A DNA stretch of 11,974 nucleotides from Erythrobacter sp. UBA2510 (GTDB taxonomy: Bacteria; Pseudomonadota; Alphaproteobacteria; Sphingomonadales; Sphingomonadaceae), in contig DDNW01000101.1 in assembly GCA_002341345.1 (NCBI GenBank), positions 4,140 through 16,113 on the forward strand, in the 5' to 3' direction. Positions 1 to 7,924 of this stretch are shown piece by piece. The translations under genes and the position numbers were made by a program. The notes beneath the pieces are model-generated. The model was not told the DNA's origin. It did no database searches and worked only from the letters and a program-made list of their open reading frames with translations. Numbering within the stretch: position 1 is the stretch's first letter; every line of letters begins with the position of its first letter.

Positions 1-1
1 A

Positions 2-1357
2 GTGGGTCAGCCCACTGGAGTATGCCCAGTCAGCAACGCGGCGCGACCTTGGATGAGCATCGCGCGCGATCTCGAACACCTTGGGCAACTGGGCAGCGTA
101 ATTGGGTGTGCGGAAATGACGCTCCTTGCTGGCGACCATGATCCACCGATCGTGGTCGGCAATGGCTCGATCACGGTCAGTTCTTCGACCCACTTCACAT
201 ATCACCTGGAAGGCAAGCCCGACGACGTCGGGCATGCGCTCCAGTCACTGCGGCGACTGGAGGCTGACCCGTTCGACGGTTGCCTGCGGTCGCGCTTGAT
301 CGTCACGACAGATCACGGCGAGGAAATCAATGGAGGGTGGACCGAGCCATGGGTGGTTTCCCACAACGACCTCTGGACTTTCGCAGGCGAAATTGAAGCG
401 CTGTCCTTGATCGAAGAAGGGCAGTTCGAGCCGGGCATAGAAAGTGTCTATATCCTCCCGCAGTCCCACCAGGCCCGGACAATCCTGCGACGCTTCATCG
501 GCGGTGAAACCGCTGGTGATGCGAGCGTGGATATCGAGGTCCTCGGCAGCAAGATCCGCATCGAACTTGACGACGATCGCGATGAATTTCGGATCATCGC
601 GAGCGCAAGCGACGCGATGCATCCGACCTTGCTCGAGAACTGGGTCGGCGAACCGCTGCGTATTTTGTTTGGCCAGCCCATCTACCCAAGATTTGTCGCG
701 CGCCGCTCTCGAGATCGAAGCATGAATTGGGTACGGCCCTCGCCGCTGTGGAACGAGGCGACCGACCATGTCGCCCTGTGGCAGGGGCCGCGCCAGTATA
801 TCGATCGCGAGCGGTTCTGGCTGGCCTATCGGCGGCTGCTTGCGCATATCGCCCGGTCCGACGAGTTCGAGGCGCACCGACTTACCTCACTCTACGAGGA
901 ACTGATGGATGCCGCCAACGGATCGCGTTGGGTCTGTGCACTCACCTACGCCAGCAAAGCAGAAGCTCTTCTCGACATCCTTGGCCTGCCCGGCAAGCCG
1001 CGCATCGATCTGAGCGAGCAGGAACGCGACAAGCTTACAGGTGAGATCACCGCTTTTCGGAAATTTCTCGGAGGTTGGGAGGGAAGCGACGACATCGCCG
1101 AAGCCGCCAAGCGGGCGGTGGCGCGCTTGCCGCAGACGTCGGCCGCACAGGCGCTCCGTGCGCTGGTGGCAAAGGGAGTCGTGCAGCAGGACCACTATAA
1201 TGCATGGAACAGATTGCGAAACCGCGTGATGCACGGGAATTTGGTATCGCCCTTTTCGAGCGCGAAGGACGACAAGCTTCTGCTCGACCTTGCGGGCCTG
1301 TGCCGCGCCCTGACCTGGCATCTGATTGATATCGAACCCGATGAGATATCGACGTGA
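2..1357 (+). CDS. ApeA-like HEPN-domain protein, 5' partial
   Basis: The frame is open from the window edge, so the true start is probably to the left; the first internal ATG, at 53, has no clear ribosome binding site. The last third is alpha-helical and carries R406-N-R-V-M-H411, the Rx4-6H signature of HEPN ribonucleases, inside the context WNRLRNRVMHG. A helix rich in aromatic and acidic residues (around 318-332) precedes it, as in the ApeA-type HEPN domain. The N-terminal two thirds look beta-rich and could be the ApeA N-terminal domain, but that match is by eye. HEPN proteins of this group are known anti-phage effectors that cut RNA when infection is sensed. The stop codon overlaps the start of the next gene by 4 bases, so the two are probably co-translated. 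The gene runs opposite to the transposase operon. Certain as a gene and likely HEPN; the ApeA assignment and the defence role are inferred. Confidence 0.7.
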   Translation: MGQPTGVCPVSNAARPWMSIARDLEHLGQLGSVIGCAEMTLLAGDHDPPIVVGNGSITVSSSTHFTYHLEGKPDDVGHALQSLRRLEADPFDGCLRSRLIVTTDHGEEINGGWTEPWVVSHNDLWTFAGEIEALSLIEEGQFEPGIESVYILPQSHQARTILRRFIGGETAGDASVDIEVLGSKIRIELDDDRDEFRIIASASDAMHPTLLENWVGEPLRILFGQPIYPRFVARRSRDRSMNWVRPSPLWNEATDHVALWQGPRQYIDRERFWLAYRRLLAHIARSDEFEAHRLTSLYEELMDAANGSRWVCALTYASKAEALLDILGLPGKPRIDLSEQERDKLTGEITAFRKFLGGWEGSDDIAEAAKRAVARLPQTSAAQALRALVAKGVVQQDHYNAWNRLRNRVMHGNLVSPFSSAKDDKLLLDLAGLCRALTWHLIDIEPDEIST

Positions 1358-3198
1358 GCCTTATTCGGCTGAATCGCCTCGACCGCCGGTTTCTTCTCAC
1401 GGGCTATGATAAGGTCAGGCGATCGCCGACGCAGTTCGATCAGTGGGAAGTCCGCGCCACCATCATCGACGTCGAAGACGGCACCAACACGGTCACCCCT
1501 CTGTGGTGCCCGTTCAGTGACCTCGGGCGTGTCCCGCCATATCAATTGCTCGGGCGAAGGAGCGGAAGCATCGTTCGCTCGAGCAGACCGAAGCGGCGCA
1601 AATTGAGAAATCTGCGACTCCTGCGCCAATCGACCGGCGTGGGGGAAACCGAAAGCAAGTGCAAAGTCGACCTGTTTCAGCCGCACCAGACCCATGTGAA
1701 ACAGTGGTCGTCGCGTTTTCGCTATCTCATTTTCGAGGATGCTCGCGGCAAAAAAATCGTGATTGACCGCGCCGAGGCGGGACGATTCTATTTCAGCCTG
1801 GTCGGTCTGATCGCCCAAGGCGCGTTTCGCGGCGCGTTGGGTTCGACCAATCAGCTTGGCCACCTCATCGACTGGGAGGCTTCCGGTCTCACTCAGGATG
1901 GCCTCGTGATCGCTCCACGTCGGTCCTATTGCGGACTGGCATCAGTCCTCCAGATCGCGCTTCTCATGGCCGACCACGAGTTCAAACGCACGATCAGCAA
2001 TGCCGGCGCGACGATGCGTTTGTCGCTCGACGAACATGGCGAAGCACTGCTCGTAGCAAACCCGACAGAACCGCTGGAACTACTTGTCGAGGGGGAGACC
2101 AAGCCATTCTACTTCGACGACAGCACGGTTGGAGACGCCTTTGTCGTTACGCGCATCGTCTCGGATAATCGTCCGCCCCCACCGAAGCCGATCCTCGTTA
2201 GATATCCCTTTGCCGCATTCCCTGTCCGCCCTGGCGAAAGATTGGATCAGGATGCTACCGATAAAGACGATTCCGAAAGCACTAATGGGTCCGTTGTTGG
2301 ACCGAACACACAGATCACCCGCGACGTGCTTCCGAACGACCGGATGATCCGTCTTGGCTCGGCACATAACCGGTTCAGCACGAAACTTCCGGCGTGGTCG
2401 AAAGCGCAGATGCGCTACGAATGGCGTGCTTCGACCGACGACATCGGCAGCGGCTATCGCCGAGCCCCCTCACCACGATCCCCAAAGAAAACAGAGGCAG
2501 CTCGAGCGACTACAGCGAGAGGAGGACGCGACGCCAAAGCCGGTGTTCCGCGCATCGAGAGCGGATCGGATTTCGGCGACAAGACCGGGATTGTGCACGA
2601 AGAGCGCGTTAGAGAAGCGCGTTCCTTCGTCATCGAACCTGCGAGCGCCGAATTGCAATCGCGGGTCGAAGCGCTTGAAGGCGCAGATGAAACGCTCCGC
2701 ACATTTCTTGCAGCCGGTATCGAAATCATCAATTGGCAATGGCCTGAGTTCTGCCCGAATATCCCTGGTGAAGGTGGCCAGGGATTGCTGCTCACCCTGC
2801 CGGCCGAATGGGGCGGAATTGCCAGTCCTACCAGAGACGGACAGCTGCGGAGGATCGCGGCATTGCCGCTCGAATTTCGGACATCGCTCGTCTGGGCGGT
2901 CGAGATCGAACGACGGGTCTCCTATGAGCAGTATTCGATTGGCCTCATCGCTGTACCACGCGACGACGTCTCGGAATGGCCGCTCCTCAACGATGTACTC
3001 TACACCGTCTGCCAACGCTCCCGTGAGCTGCGCGGCAGCGACGACAAGGGACTATGGCCGGATGCCGACTACACCGATGTTCGCCTGACGCCGCTGATTC
3101 ACAGCCCAAACCGCTCCAATCCGGAAGTTCTGGGTGGCGATATCCTCGACCGAGCTTCGTTTCTGGCGCACTTATACTCGATTTGCTCTGCCCCCTGA
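1354..3198 (+). CDS. TnsE-like transposition protein
   Basis: This 614-residue protein begins at a GTG inside the GTGA overlap with the HEPN gene stop. Its layout follows Tn7 TnsE from memory. There is a basic N-terminal part and a segment (about 133-155) with an acidic-x-GR-x-aromatic pattern like the ELARSLF region of TnsE. A helix at 194-210 ends in ADHEF, where TnsE has SDQDV. LELLVEG at 241-247 and DAFVVTRIVSD at 261-271 match the TnsE blocks KLHVKG and YLVEEIVGL. A polar, low-complexity linker (about 285-435) follows. The C-terminal domain has WAVEIERR near 514-521, GLWPD at 566-570 and a conserved-looking H583. In Tn7, TnsE directs insertion into replicating DNA and conjugal plasmids by contacting the sliding clamp. 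The protein is slightly longer than Tn7 TnsE (538 residues). Similarity is low, so TnsE-like is a reasoned call; an unrelated cargo or defence partner of the HEPN protein is the alternative. Confidence 0.6.
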   Translation: MSLIRLNRLDRRFLLTGYDKVRRSPTQFDQWEVRATIIDVEDGTNTVTPLWCPFSDLGRVPPYQLLGRRSGSIVRSSRPKRRKLRNLRLLRQSTGVGETESKCKVDLFQPHQTHVKQWSSRFRYLIFEDARGKKIVIDRAEAGRFYFSLVGLIAQGAFRGALGSTNQLGHLIDWEASGLTQDGLVIAPRRSYCGLASVLQIALLMADHEFKRTISNAGATMRLSLDEHGEALLVANPTEPLELLVEGETKPFYFDDSTVGDAFVVTRIVSDNRPPPPKPILVRYPFAAFPVRPGERLDQDATDKDDSESTNGSVVGPNTQITRDVLPNDRMIRLGSAHNRFSTKLPAWSKAQMRYEWRASTDDIGSGYRRAPSPRSPKKTEAARATTARGGRDAKAGVPRIESGSDFGDKTGIVHEERVREARSFVIEPASAELQSRVEALEGADETLRTFLAAGIEIINWQWPEFCPNIPGEGGQGLLLTLPAEWGGIASPTRDGQLRRIAALPLEFRTSLVWAVEIERRVSYEQYSIGLIAVPRDDVSEWPLLNDVLYTVCQRSRELRGSDDKGLWPDADYTDVRLTPLIHSPNRSNPEVLGGDILDRASFLAHLYSICSAP

Positions 3199-3520
3199 TT
3201 TTGAACCATTCGGCGTTAGAGTTTTTGGTCGTAGACATGCTTGGCTGGGAGAGGAGTTACGGCATGAAGGCTCAAGGTTCACGGACGTGCATAGCGACTT
3301 CTCCGGAGCAGAAATTAATGGTGTGATATTCGACCTCTCCACTGGGCCCGTGGTCTTCCATGATGCGACTCTGATCGGCGTCTCTCTAAGCCTCACGCAC
3401 GGGTCAGAGACGATAATCGACTTGTCGGACGCGACTGCTATGGGAGTTGCTTTTGATGGAATGATTCCAAGCTGGTTGGACACAATCGAAGACGGTGTCA
3501 TGGATTATTCCAAAATGTGA
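3134..3520 (+). CDS. small hypothetical ORF, uncertain
   Basis: A 128-codon frame starts at a GTG inside the end of the tnsE-like gene and continues about 320 bases past it. The first 21 codons are read in a different frame from the upstream gene. A later GTG near 3286 is the only other obvious start, and neither has a good ribosome binding site. The part after 3199 (DFSGAEINGVIFDLS and onward) has alternating hydrophobic and polar residues, faintly like a beta-solenoid or pentapeptide-type protein, but no clear repeat. The base composition is less GC-rich than in its neighbours. It may be a small cargo gene, a worn-down gene fragment or chance. Without it, the stretch 3199-3667 holds only spacer between the convergent tnsE-like and tniQ genes. 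Confidence 0.3.
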   Translation: MAISSTELRFWRTYTRFALPPDFEPFGVRVFGRRHAWLGEELRHEGSRFTDVHSDFSGAEINGVIFDLSTGPVVFHDATLIGVSLSLTHGSETIIDLSDATAMGVAFDGMIPSWLDTIEDGVMDYSKM

Positions 3521-3667
3521 CCCCCAAATCTATTCCTCGGAAATCCTGCAAGAACCGGACATAGAATGATGTAACTTCGGAAGAGAAGGTCGAGGAGGGG
3601 GTGACGTGAGCCCCTGATTGTCCGCCGCTGAATGTCTGGTTTTGGGACGGAAGCTGCCTGACAGTGC

Positions 3668-4675
3668 TTATTGCTCACCGCCATCACAAATGCGTGAATG
3701 CGCCGAGCCGGGCCGCAAGTAAGTGTCCAGCGCATCTCGAAGTACGAAAGGCACCTGCAGCTTGCGATCCTCAGGCACAATCCAGGTCGCCCAGCTCTGC
3801 GTCTCGCCGCAGATTCCAACCATCATGAAGGGCCAGCCTCGTAGAAGCAGTTCCACAGCTCGCATGGCATGATAAGCTCCGCGCGACGTGAGCGCGCGAA
3901 CGCTATTGCTATCTCCGCGACGATCAAAATCGAGGGGACCGAGGTCCTGCACCAGTCCCATCCGCAACCTGTTGCCCCATCGTGGCGAGGTGATTGCGCG
4001 GAAGAGAGCCAGCTGTAGTCCGAAGAAGGCGATGGGATGCGAGCCGGCAAGGTACGGCCAGGTCACCGCCTGACCATCGAGCACGCGTTCGTTGTGGTAT
4101 TGGAGCTGGATCATGCGGGAATCGGCCTGGTCTCGCGGGATCGACGATAGATCGACCCCGCATGCAGCACATCTGCGAAATCCGGCGCGATGAGGCTGGT
4201 AAGGAGCGTCGCATGTTGGGCAGGCATCGCGCAGCACGCTGCCATGCCGGGTGCAGACAGGGAACAGCCGCAAGCGCCAAGTGAGGCGCAAGTATGGATC
4301 CGGATCGGCAAGACACTCGGGGCAGAATTGCTGGCCATGCGCTTTCCTGATCCGATGGCGAACGCCGAGAGGTGTTACCATAGAAGACTGGCTATCGCCC
4401 GAAATCCGCTCATCAAGCACACCTTCGTAGGCGCGAAGCGCTGTCCCGTTGGCGCACGCAAGCGGCGTATCGGTACGTTCTGCAAGCGCTTCGAGCAGCT
4501 CCGGAGGCGCGATGAGATCCCCGTCGCGCGTCCAGAACTGTAGACCTGGCACCAGCTGCTCGATGAGCGAATGGTGCTTGGTCCCCTTGGCCGCGGAAAT
4601 CCGGATGAGCCAGGAGCTCAGAGATTCACGCGGTCGTGGGTGCGGGTGGATGCGCCAAACCCTAGAGGTCGCCAT
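3668..4675 (-). CDS. tniQ: TniQ/TnsD-family target-selection protein
   Basis: The call is a 335-residue protein from the ATG at 4675. A TTG at 4708 would add 11 residues, but ATG gives the usual short overlap (14 bases) with the tniB stop. The N-terminus carries the TniQ signature PRPRESLSSWLIRISAAKG (residues 12-31). Two zinc-binding clusters follow: FCPEC with C118 and C121, completed by C141 and H144 (CTRH), then C152 and C155 (CPTC) with C169 and C172 (CAAC). TniQ proteins are DNA-target adaptors that recruit the TnsC/TniB ring. The length resembles short TniQ of Tn5053-type elements (about 400) more than full TnsD (about 500). It is the last gene of the tniA-tniB-tniQ operon and the only TniQ in the window, so it is the natural candidate for recognising comM; that role is inferred. 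A second TniQ/TnsD beyond the left edge cannot be ruled out. Confidence 0.9.
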   Translation of the reverse strand: MATSRVWRIHPHPRPRESLSSWLIRISAAKGTKHHSLIEQLVPGLQFWTRDGDLIAPPELLEALAERTDTPLACANGTALRAYEGVLDERISGDSQSSMVTPLGVRHRIRKAHGQQFCPECLADPDPYLRLTWRLRLFPVCTRHGSVLRDACPTCDAPYQPHRAGFRRCAACGVDLSSIPRDQADSRMIQLQYHNERVLDGQAVTWPYLAGSHPIAFFGLQLALFRAITSPRWGNRLRMGLVQDLGPLDFDRRGDSNSVRALTSRGAYHAMRAVELLLRGWPFMMVGICGETQSWATWIVPEDRKLQVPFVLRDALDTYLRPGSAHSRICDGGEQ

Positions 4676-5594
4676 CGTCGATACCGCATTCGCGATTGCT
4701 TGCACCAAGGCGATCAGCGCTGGTTTGCGCCCGCTGCGCGAACGGAACCCAATCCGAGACTTCTATCGTCTTCAGGTCGATGACCTCGCGACCGGTCTGG
4801 ATCGCGGTCCTGGCGGCCTTGTGCACGAGCGCGCGCATCTGTCCGATTACGCCGTCGCCGAGTTCGACGATCTTCCTGACGACCTTGGGATCGGACGCCA
4901 TGCCCGACGCTTTGCGCAAGGGAAGGCGCGCCTCCAGGTTGTGAATCAATATCTGCGTATCCTTGTCGGCTAGCCACGGCTCGATGATCTCATGTTCGAA
5001 CCGGCGTTCGAGTTGGGGATCGGAGGCGAGCACCTCGAGTCCCTTCGGCGTTCCGAAAAGCGCCACGCCGCATCCGCAATCCTCGCCAATCGACTTCACC
5101 ACGTTCTTCACTGCCTCGGTATTACGATGCGACCCATTCGCCATGTCCTGGAACTCATCGATGATCAGCAATCTGCACTGGAGCGACCTCAGCACCGCAT
5201 AGGCGGCCGACTCCAGATGAGAAGTCGGCCAGCGATGGCTGAAGGGCTCCCGCACGGCCAGCAGGATGCGGATCGCCAGCTCGCGTACCGATGCAGCTCC
5301 CGGCATGGAGATCCGGACCACCTTGACGATGGCTGCATCCCCAAGCGGGTTGAGATCAGGAGGGTAAAGGCTGAGGAAGTGCTTTGTTAGCAGCGATTTG
5401 CCGTTATAGCTGCGCGAGAAAAACGCCCGGCCCATAGTGTGAGGATCGGGGCTCGCCACGATCGCATGGAGCTTGTCGAGCGAATGCTGCATACGGTTAT
5501 GCAGGATAGTGTGTTCTTCGGCGAGAAAGGCAAGCCGGGTAGCGTCGTCCGCGCCCTTGAGCTGCTCCACGCGTGTCAGAAGGTCGCCGGTCAT
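4662..5594 (-). CDS. tniB: TniB/TnsC-family AAA+ transposition regulator
   Basis: This 310-residue AAA+ ATPase starts at an ATG that shares an ATGA overlap with the tniA stop. It has a Walker A-like segment SRSYNGKS (60-67), Walker B LLIIDE (142-147) followed by FQDM, a sensor-1 region VALFGTPKG (177-185) and a likely arginine-finger region around R198-R199. The family polymerises on target DNA and passes the target site, selected by TniQ or TnsD/E, to the transposase. The first glycine of the usual GxxxxGK[S/T] is serine here (S60), while G65, K66 and S67 are kept, so nucleotide binding is probably intact but altered. Length is close to Tn5053 TniB (about 300) and shorter than Tn7 TnsC (about 555). 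Family assignment is secure from motifs and gene order. Confidence 0.93.
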   Translation of the reverse strand: MTGDLLTRVEQLKGADDATRLAFLAEEHTILHNRMQHSLDKLHAIVASPDPHTMGRAFFSRSYNGKSLLTKHFLSLYPPDLNPLGDAAIVKVVRISMPGAASVRELAIRILLAVREPFSHRWPTSHLESAAYAVLRSLQCRLLIIDEFQDMANGSHRNTEAVKNVVKSIGEDCGCGVALFGTPKGLEVLASDPQLERRFEHEIIEPWLADKDTQILIHNLEARLPLRKASGMASDPKVVRKIVELGDGVIGQMRALVHKAARTAIQTGREVIDLKTIEVSDWVPFAQRAQTSADRLGASNRECGIDDGDL

Positions 5595-7339
5595 TGGACG
5601 TCTCCCGCAGTGGCGTAGAGCGTGAGTTCGACGGGTGCGATAATCGTGGGGTCTGCAACGGTCTCAGGAGCCGGAGCGGAGACCCTAGCACCCAGACGGA
5701 CCTGAGAGCGGGTCTTCTTGTGCTCGCGCTTGGCCTCGCTGCGAAGGCGCCGCCGCTCGATCCGGGAGGTGCGCTGAGGCTTGGTCGTGCGCCGGTTTGC
5801 CTCCTTGCGGGCCTTTTCGAGGAAGCCGAGTATGCCTGTCGCGGTCACCTTCTTGCCCTTGAGCTTCTTGCGCAGGTCGGTACGCGCCTTCTCCCACTCC
5901 GCAACGGAGATGCCCTTGTCGGCCGTAAGCTCATTGACGATCTCGATGTGGCCGTTACCGCGCGGATCGTCGACAAAGGCGCGGCTCACATCGGCCGGAT
6001 CGCGCTTGACCAGAACACGCTTCGACTTGCTGGTGTTAAGCAGCGGCTGAAGCTTGCGGTCGGTATAGTTGAGGTAGCTGATCTTGACCCCGTACTTCTC
6101 AAGCTTACGCATATGCGCCTTAAGGAAGTCGAGGTAGAACTCCTGCGGCTCCTCCACACGGCAGGGGTCGCCGATATCGTAAACGCCCTCATTCCACTTC
6201 TCGGCCGGGGTCATGCCGAGCGCCTCGTGGATTTCATAGGGGTACTCGAGGACGAAGAAGCGCACGAGCTCTTTGAGATATTCGGCAAGCGTGAGCTTGG
6301 CCGTCTTCGCCGGTTCGATCCGGTCCTCTCGGCGCTTGGCCTTGCTGAAACGGGTGTTCCCGGGAAGAGTTTTGGTCAGCCCCATGGCGGTCCCGATGAG
6401 GCTTTCGATAATCCCGCCATGATGCGCCTGCTGGCGATGCGAAAGCTGGATCCGCCACTTCTGGCAACCCCTGTAAAAGGCGCTCGAGGTGAAATCGACG
6501 CCGCTATCGACATAAATGCTCGCAGGCAGGCCATGCCAAGGCCAGTCGATCCCGGTGATGCCAAAGCTCGCCAGCCAGCCATCCTTCGGCAGGCAGGCAA
6601 TCGCCATCGCTTCGGCCAGCTCCTCGGTGGACGGATCGCCGAAGGTCACATGGATGCCGATGACGAGCCGGGAGAACTCGTCGATGACCAGCGTGACGGT
6701 CGGGCGCCCGAGCGCGACCGAACGGTCGTCCGACAAGACCCAGATATCGCCGGGCGTGTGATCGAGTTGGATCCGCTCGAGCGGAAACGTGCAGGGTGGC
6801 GTCGAGCCGAGGTTCCGGTCGTACTTGTCGGCCGCCGCGCGGCGACCATGCTTGTGCGCATAGCGCACCCGCTCGCTCAGACGCCGCCACCGGCGGCGCA
6901 CGGAACTCTCCGAGGGTCGAGGAATGCCCGCATCATCGCACTTGGCGAAGACCAGCTTCACGAATTCGCTGACGGGCTGGCCCCGGTACTTCTGCAACGA
7001 GGTAAACCTGGTGAGGGCCGTTTCGAGAATTTCGTCCTGCTCAGGCGAGAGCTTGGAATGCCACACACGCTTGGGACGCTCTTCGGCAAGCGCAAGCGCA
7101 TGCCCCGCGGCCTCGTAGGCCTTGAGTTTGCGGTACACCTTCGAGGTCGACCAGCCCAGGATCGTCCCCGCCATCGCTGCGGCTTTGCGAGTGCGGCTAC
7201 CGGTACGGAGAAGATCGAGGGTCTCGGCCTCAAGCGCGATACGGTTCCAACGCTCCTCACTGATCGTATCGAGCGACGGCCGAACAGCCACAGACTTGGC
7301 TTTGGAGGCCTTTCGGCCGTTTTCGAGTTTCTTGGTCAT
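5591..7339 (-). CDS. tniA: TniA/TnsB-family DDE transposase
   Basis: The start chosen is the ATG at 7339, preceded by AAGGAG with an 8-base gap; an upstream start at 7384 would add 15 residues without such a site. That gives 582 residues. Numbered from the longer form, there is a helix-turn-helix region near 64-94, the catalytic core with D208 (IQLDHTPGD), D293 (IYVDSGVDF) and E327 (HHGGIIES), and a very basic C-terminal tail (about 500-565) of the kind that contacts TniB. The spacing D-84-D-33-E fits retroviral-integrase-like transposases of the Mu/TnsB/TniA group. It joins the 3' transposon ends to target DNA. It is the first gene of the tniA-tniB-tniQ operon. With a TnsA partner the element should move by cut-and-paste. 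A long open frame on the opposite strand is only a GC-rich shadow. Confidence 0.95.
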   Translation of the reverse strand: MTKKLENGRKASKAKSVAVRPSLDTISEERWNRIALEAETLDLLRTGSRTRKAAAMAGTILGWSTSKVYRKLKAYEAAGHALALAEERPKRVWHSKLSPEQDEILETALTRFTSLQKYRGQPVSEFVKLVFAKCDDAGIPRPSESSVRRRWRRLSERVRYAHKHGRRAAADKYDRNLGSTPPCTFPLERIQLDHTPGDIWVLSDDRSVALGRPTVTLVIDEFSRLVIGIHVTFGDPSTEELAEAMAIACLPKDGWLASFGITGIDWPWHGLPASIYVDSGVDFTSSAFYRGCQKWRIQLSHRQQAHHGGIIESLIGTAMGLTKTLPGNTRFSKAKRREDRIEPAKTAKLTLAEYLKELVRFFVLEYPYEIHEALGMTPAEKWNEGVYDIGDPCRVEEPQEFYLDFLKAHMRKLEKYGVKISYLNYTDRKLQPLLNTSKSKRVLVKRDPADVSRAFVDDPRGNGHIEIVNELTADKGISVAEWEKARTDLRKKLKGKKVTATGILGFLEKARKEANRRTTKPQRTSRIERRRLRSEAKREHKKTRSQVRLGARVSAPAPETVADPTIIAPVELTLYATAGDVQ

Positions 7340-7347
7340 TTCATTCA

Positions 7348-7353
7348 CTCCTT
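7348..7353 (-). promoter_or_regulatory. ribosome binding site of tniA
   Basis: On the minus strand the sequence reads AAGGAG, 8 bases before the ATG at 7339. It is the best Shine-Dalgarno match in the window and fixes the tniA start 15 codons downstream of the longest possible frame. Confidence 0.8.
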
Positions 7354-7398
7354 CATCAAGATGAGGAGCGCGAAACGAGCGCATGCCATCGTCGCCAG

Positions 7399-7414
7399 AG
7401 CATCGCTTGATGCT
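7399..7414. promoter_or_regulatory. inverted repeat in tniA leader, possible operator
   Basis: AGCATC-gctt-GATGCT is a perfect 6-base inverted repeat about 60 bases upstream of the tniA ATG, between tniA and the gene for a small putative DNA-binding protein. Its place suggests an operator controlling the transposase operon, but no regulator has been shown to bind it, and 6-base arms are short. Confidence 0.3.
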
Positions 7415-7470
7415 TGACTTTCGGGAGGTCCGCGCTAGACAGGAATCACTTCAGAGATTTCTGATCTCAA

Positions 7471-7487
7471 AAGAGGGTTTGGCTCTT
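7471..7487 (-). terminator. weak hairpin downstream of small HTH-like gene
   Basis: AAGAG and CTCTT flank a 7-base loop, and on the minus strand the stem runs into a short TTTT. A second short stem, TCAGA/TCTGA, lies at 7451-7464. Together they could slow transcription from the small upstream gene into tniA, but the stem is only 5 base pairs. The 7340-7550 stretch otherwise holds the tniA leader and no evident gene. Confidence 0.25.
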
Positions 7488-7550
7488 CTACAGTCGGGCC
7501 CTTTTTTGCGTTTGGCGCCAGTTCTTTTTGAGTTGCAGACTTCGACGTCA

Positions 7551-7802
7551 CTACATAGGCTCCTCCCGGTCCAGTTTGCGAAGCCAGTCGGCGACATCGC
7601 TTGTGAAGGCGAACGTGCCGCGCCGCCCGGGCAATTTGAACACGCGAACATCGAGTTGTCCGCGACACTTGGCTTGGCGAAAGGCTGCAGAACCCGAGAA
7701 ACCGAGCGCCTGCCACAGGGCCTTGCCCGATAGCAGCGGACCCGACTGCTCGACGAGTTCGTCGGCGTACCGTGCTCCGTGCGAAAGCGCTTTCGTCTCC
7801 AA
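7551..7802 (-). CDS. small putative DNA-binding protein
   Basis: This 83-residue protein has a likely TTG start, the first start codon after an in-frame stop, preceded by a weak GGGA. The core from about 22 to 75 (SGKALWQALGFSGSAAFRQ, then PGRRGTFAFTSDVADWLRKL) resembles small proteobacterial excisionase or MerR/AlpA-type winged helix proteins: a turn helix followed by a wing and a terminal W-L helix. I recognise the style but cannot name the family. It lies upstream of tniA in the same orientation, 210 bases away, and could regulate the operon through the inverted repeat there. A cargo gene of unrelated function is equally possible. Confidence 0.6.
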   Translation of the reverse strand: METKALSHGARYADELVEQSGPLLSGKALWQALGFSGSAAFRQAKCRGQLDVRVFKLPGRRGTFAFTSDVADWLRKLDREEPM

Positions 7803-7924
7803 TGTTTCGTCCCGTGTTGCTTAAAGCGAATAGAGACGCATCTCACGTTTTGTCACGTTCATGCTATAGTGAAGAATGATCGCATGTTTTCCCACATGAG
7901 CGAGAGGTTCGATTTGGAACAGGC

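Noticed and set aside
245..877. 210-codon minus-strand frame inside the HEPN gene
   Set aside because: It is a shadow of the sense frame, with no recognisable motif or start signal.
3590..3620. Possible terminator with GGGG/CCCC arms in the tniQ downstream spacer
   Set aside because: The stem is short and no T-run follows on either strand.
5573..7417. 614-codon open frame on the plus strand across tniA
   Set aside because: It is antisense to a transposase with intact DDE motifs, a strong ribosome binding site and operon overlaps. Long antisense frames are expected in GC-rich coding DNA.
7850..7870. Promoter TTGTCA with TATAGT ahead of the 246-residue gene
   Set aside because: The two boxes are only 9 bases apart, too close for a sigma-70 promoter; TATAGT alone is not enough.
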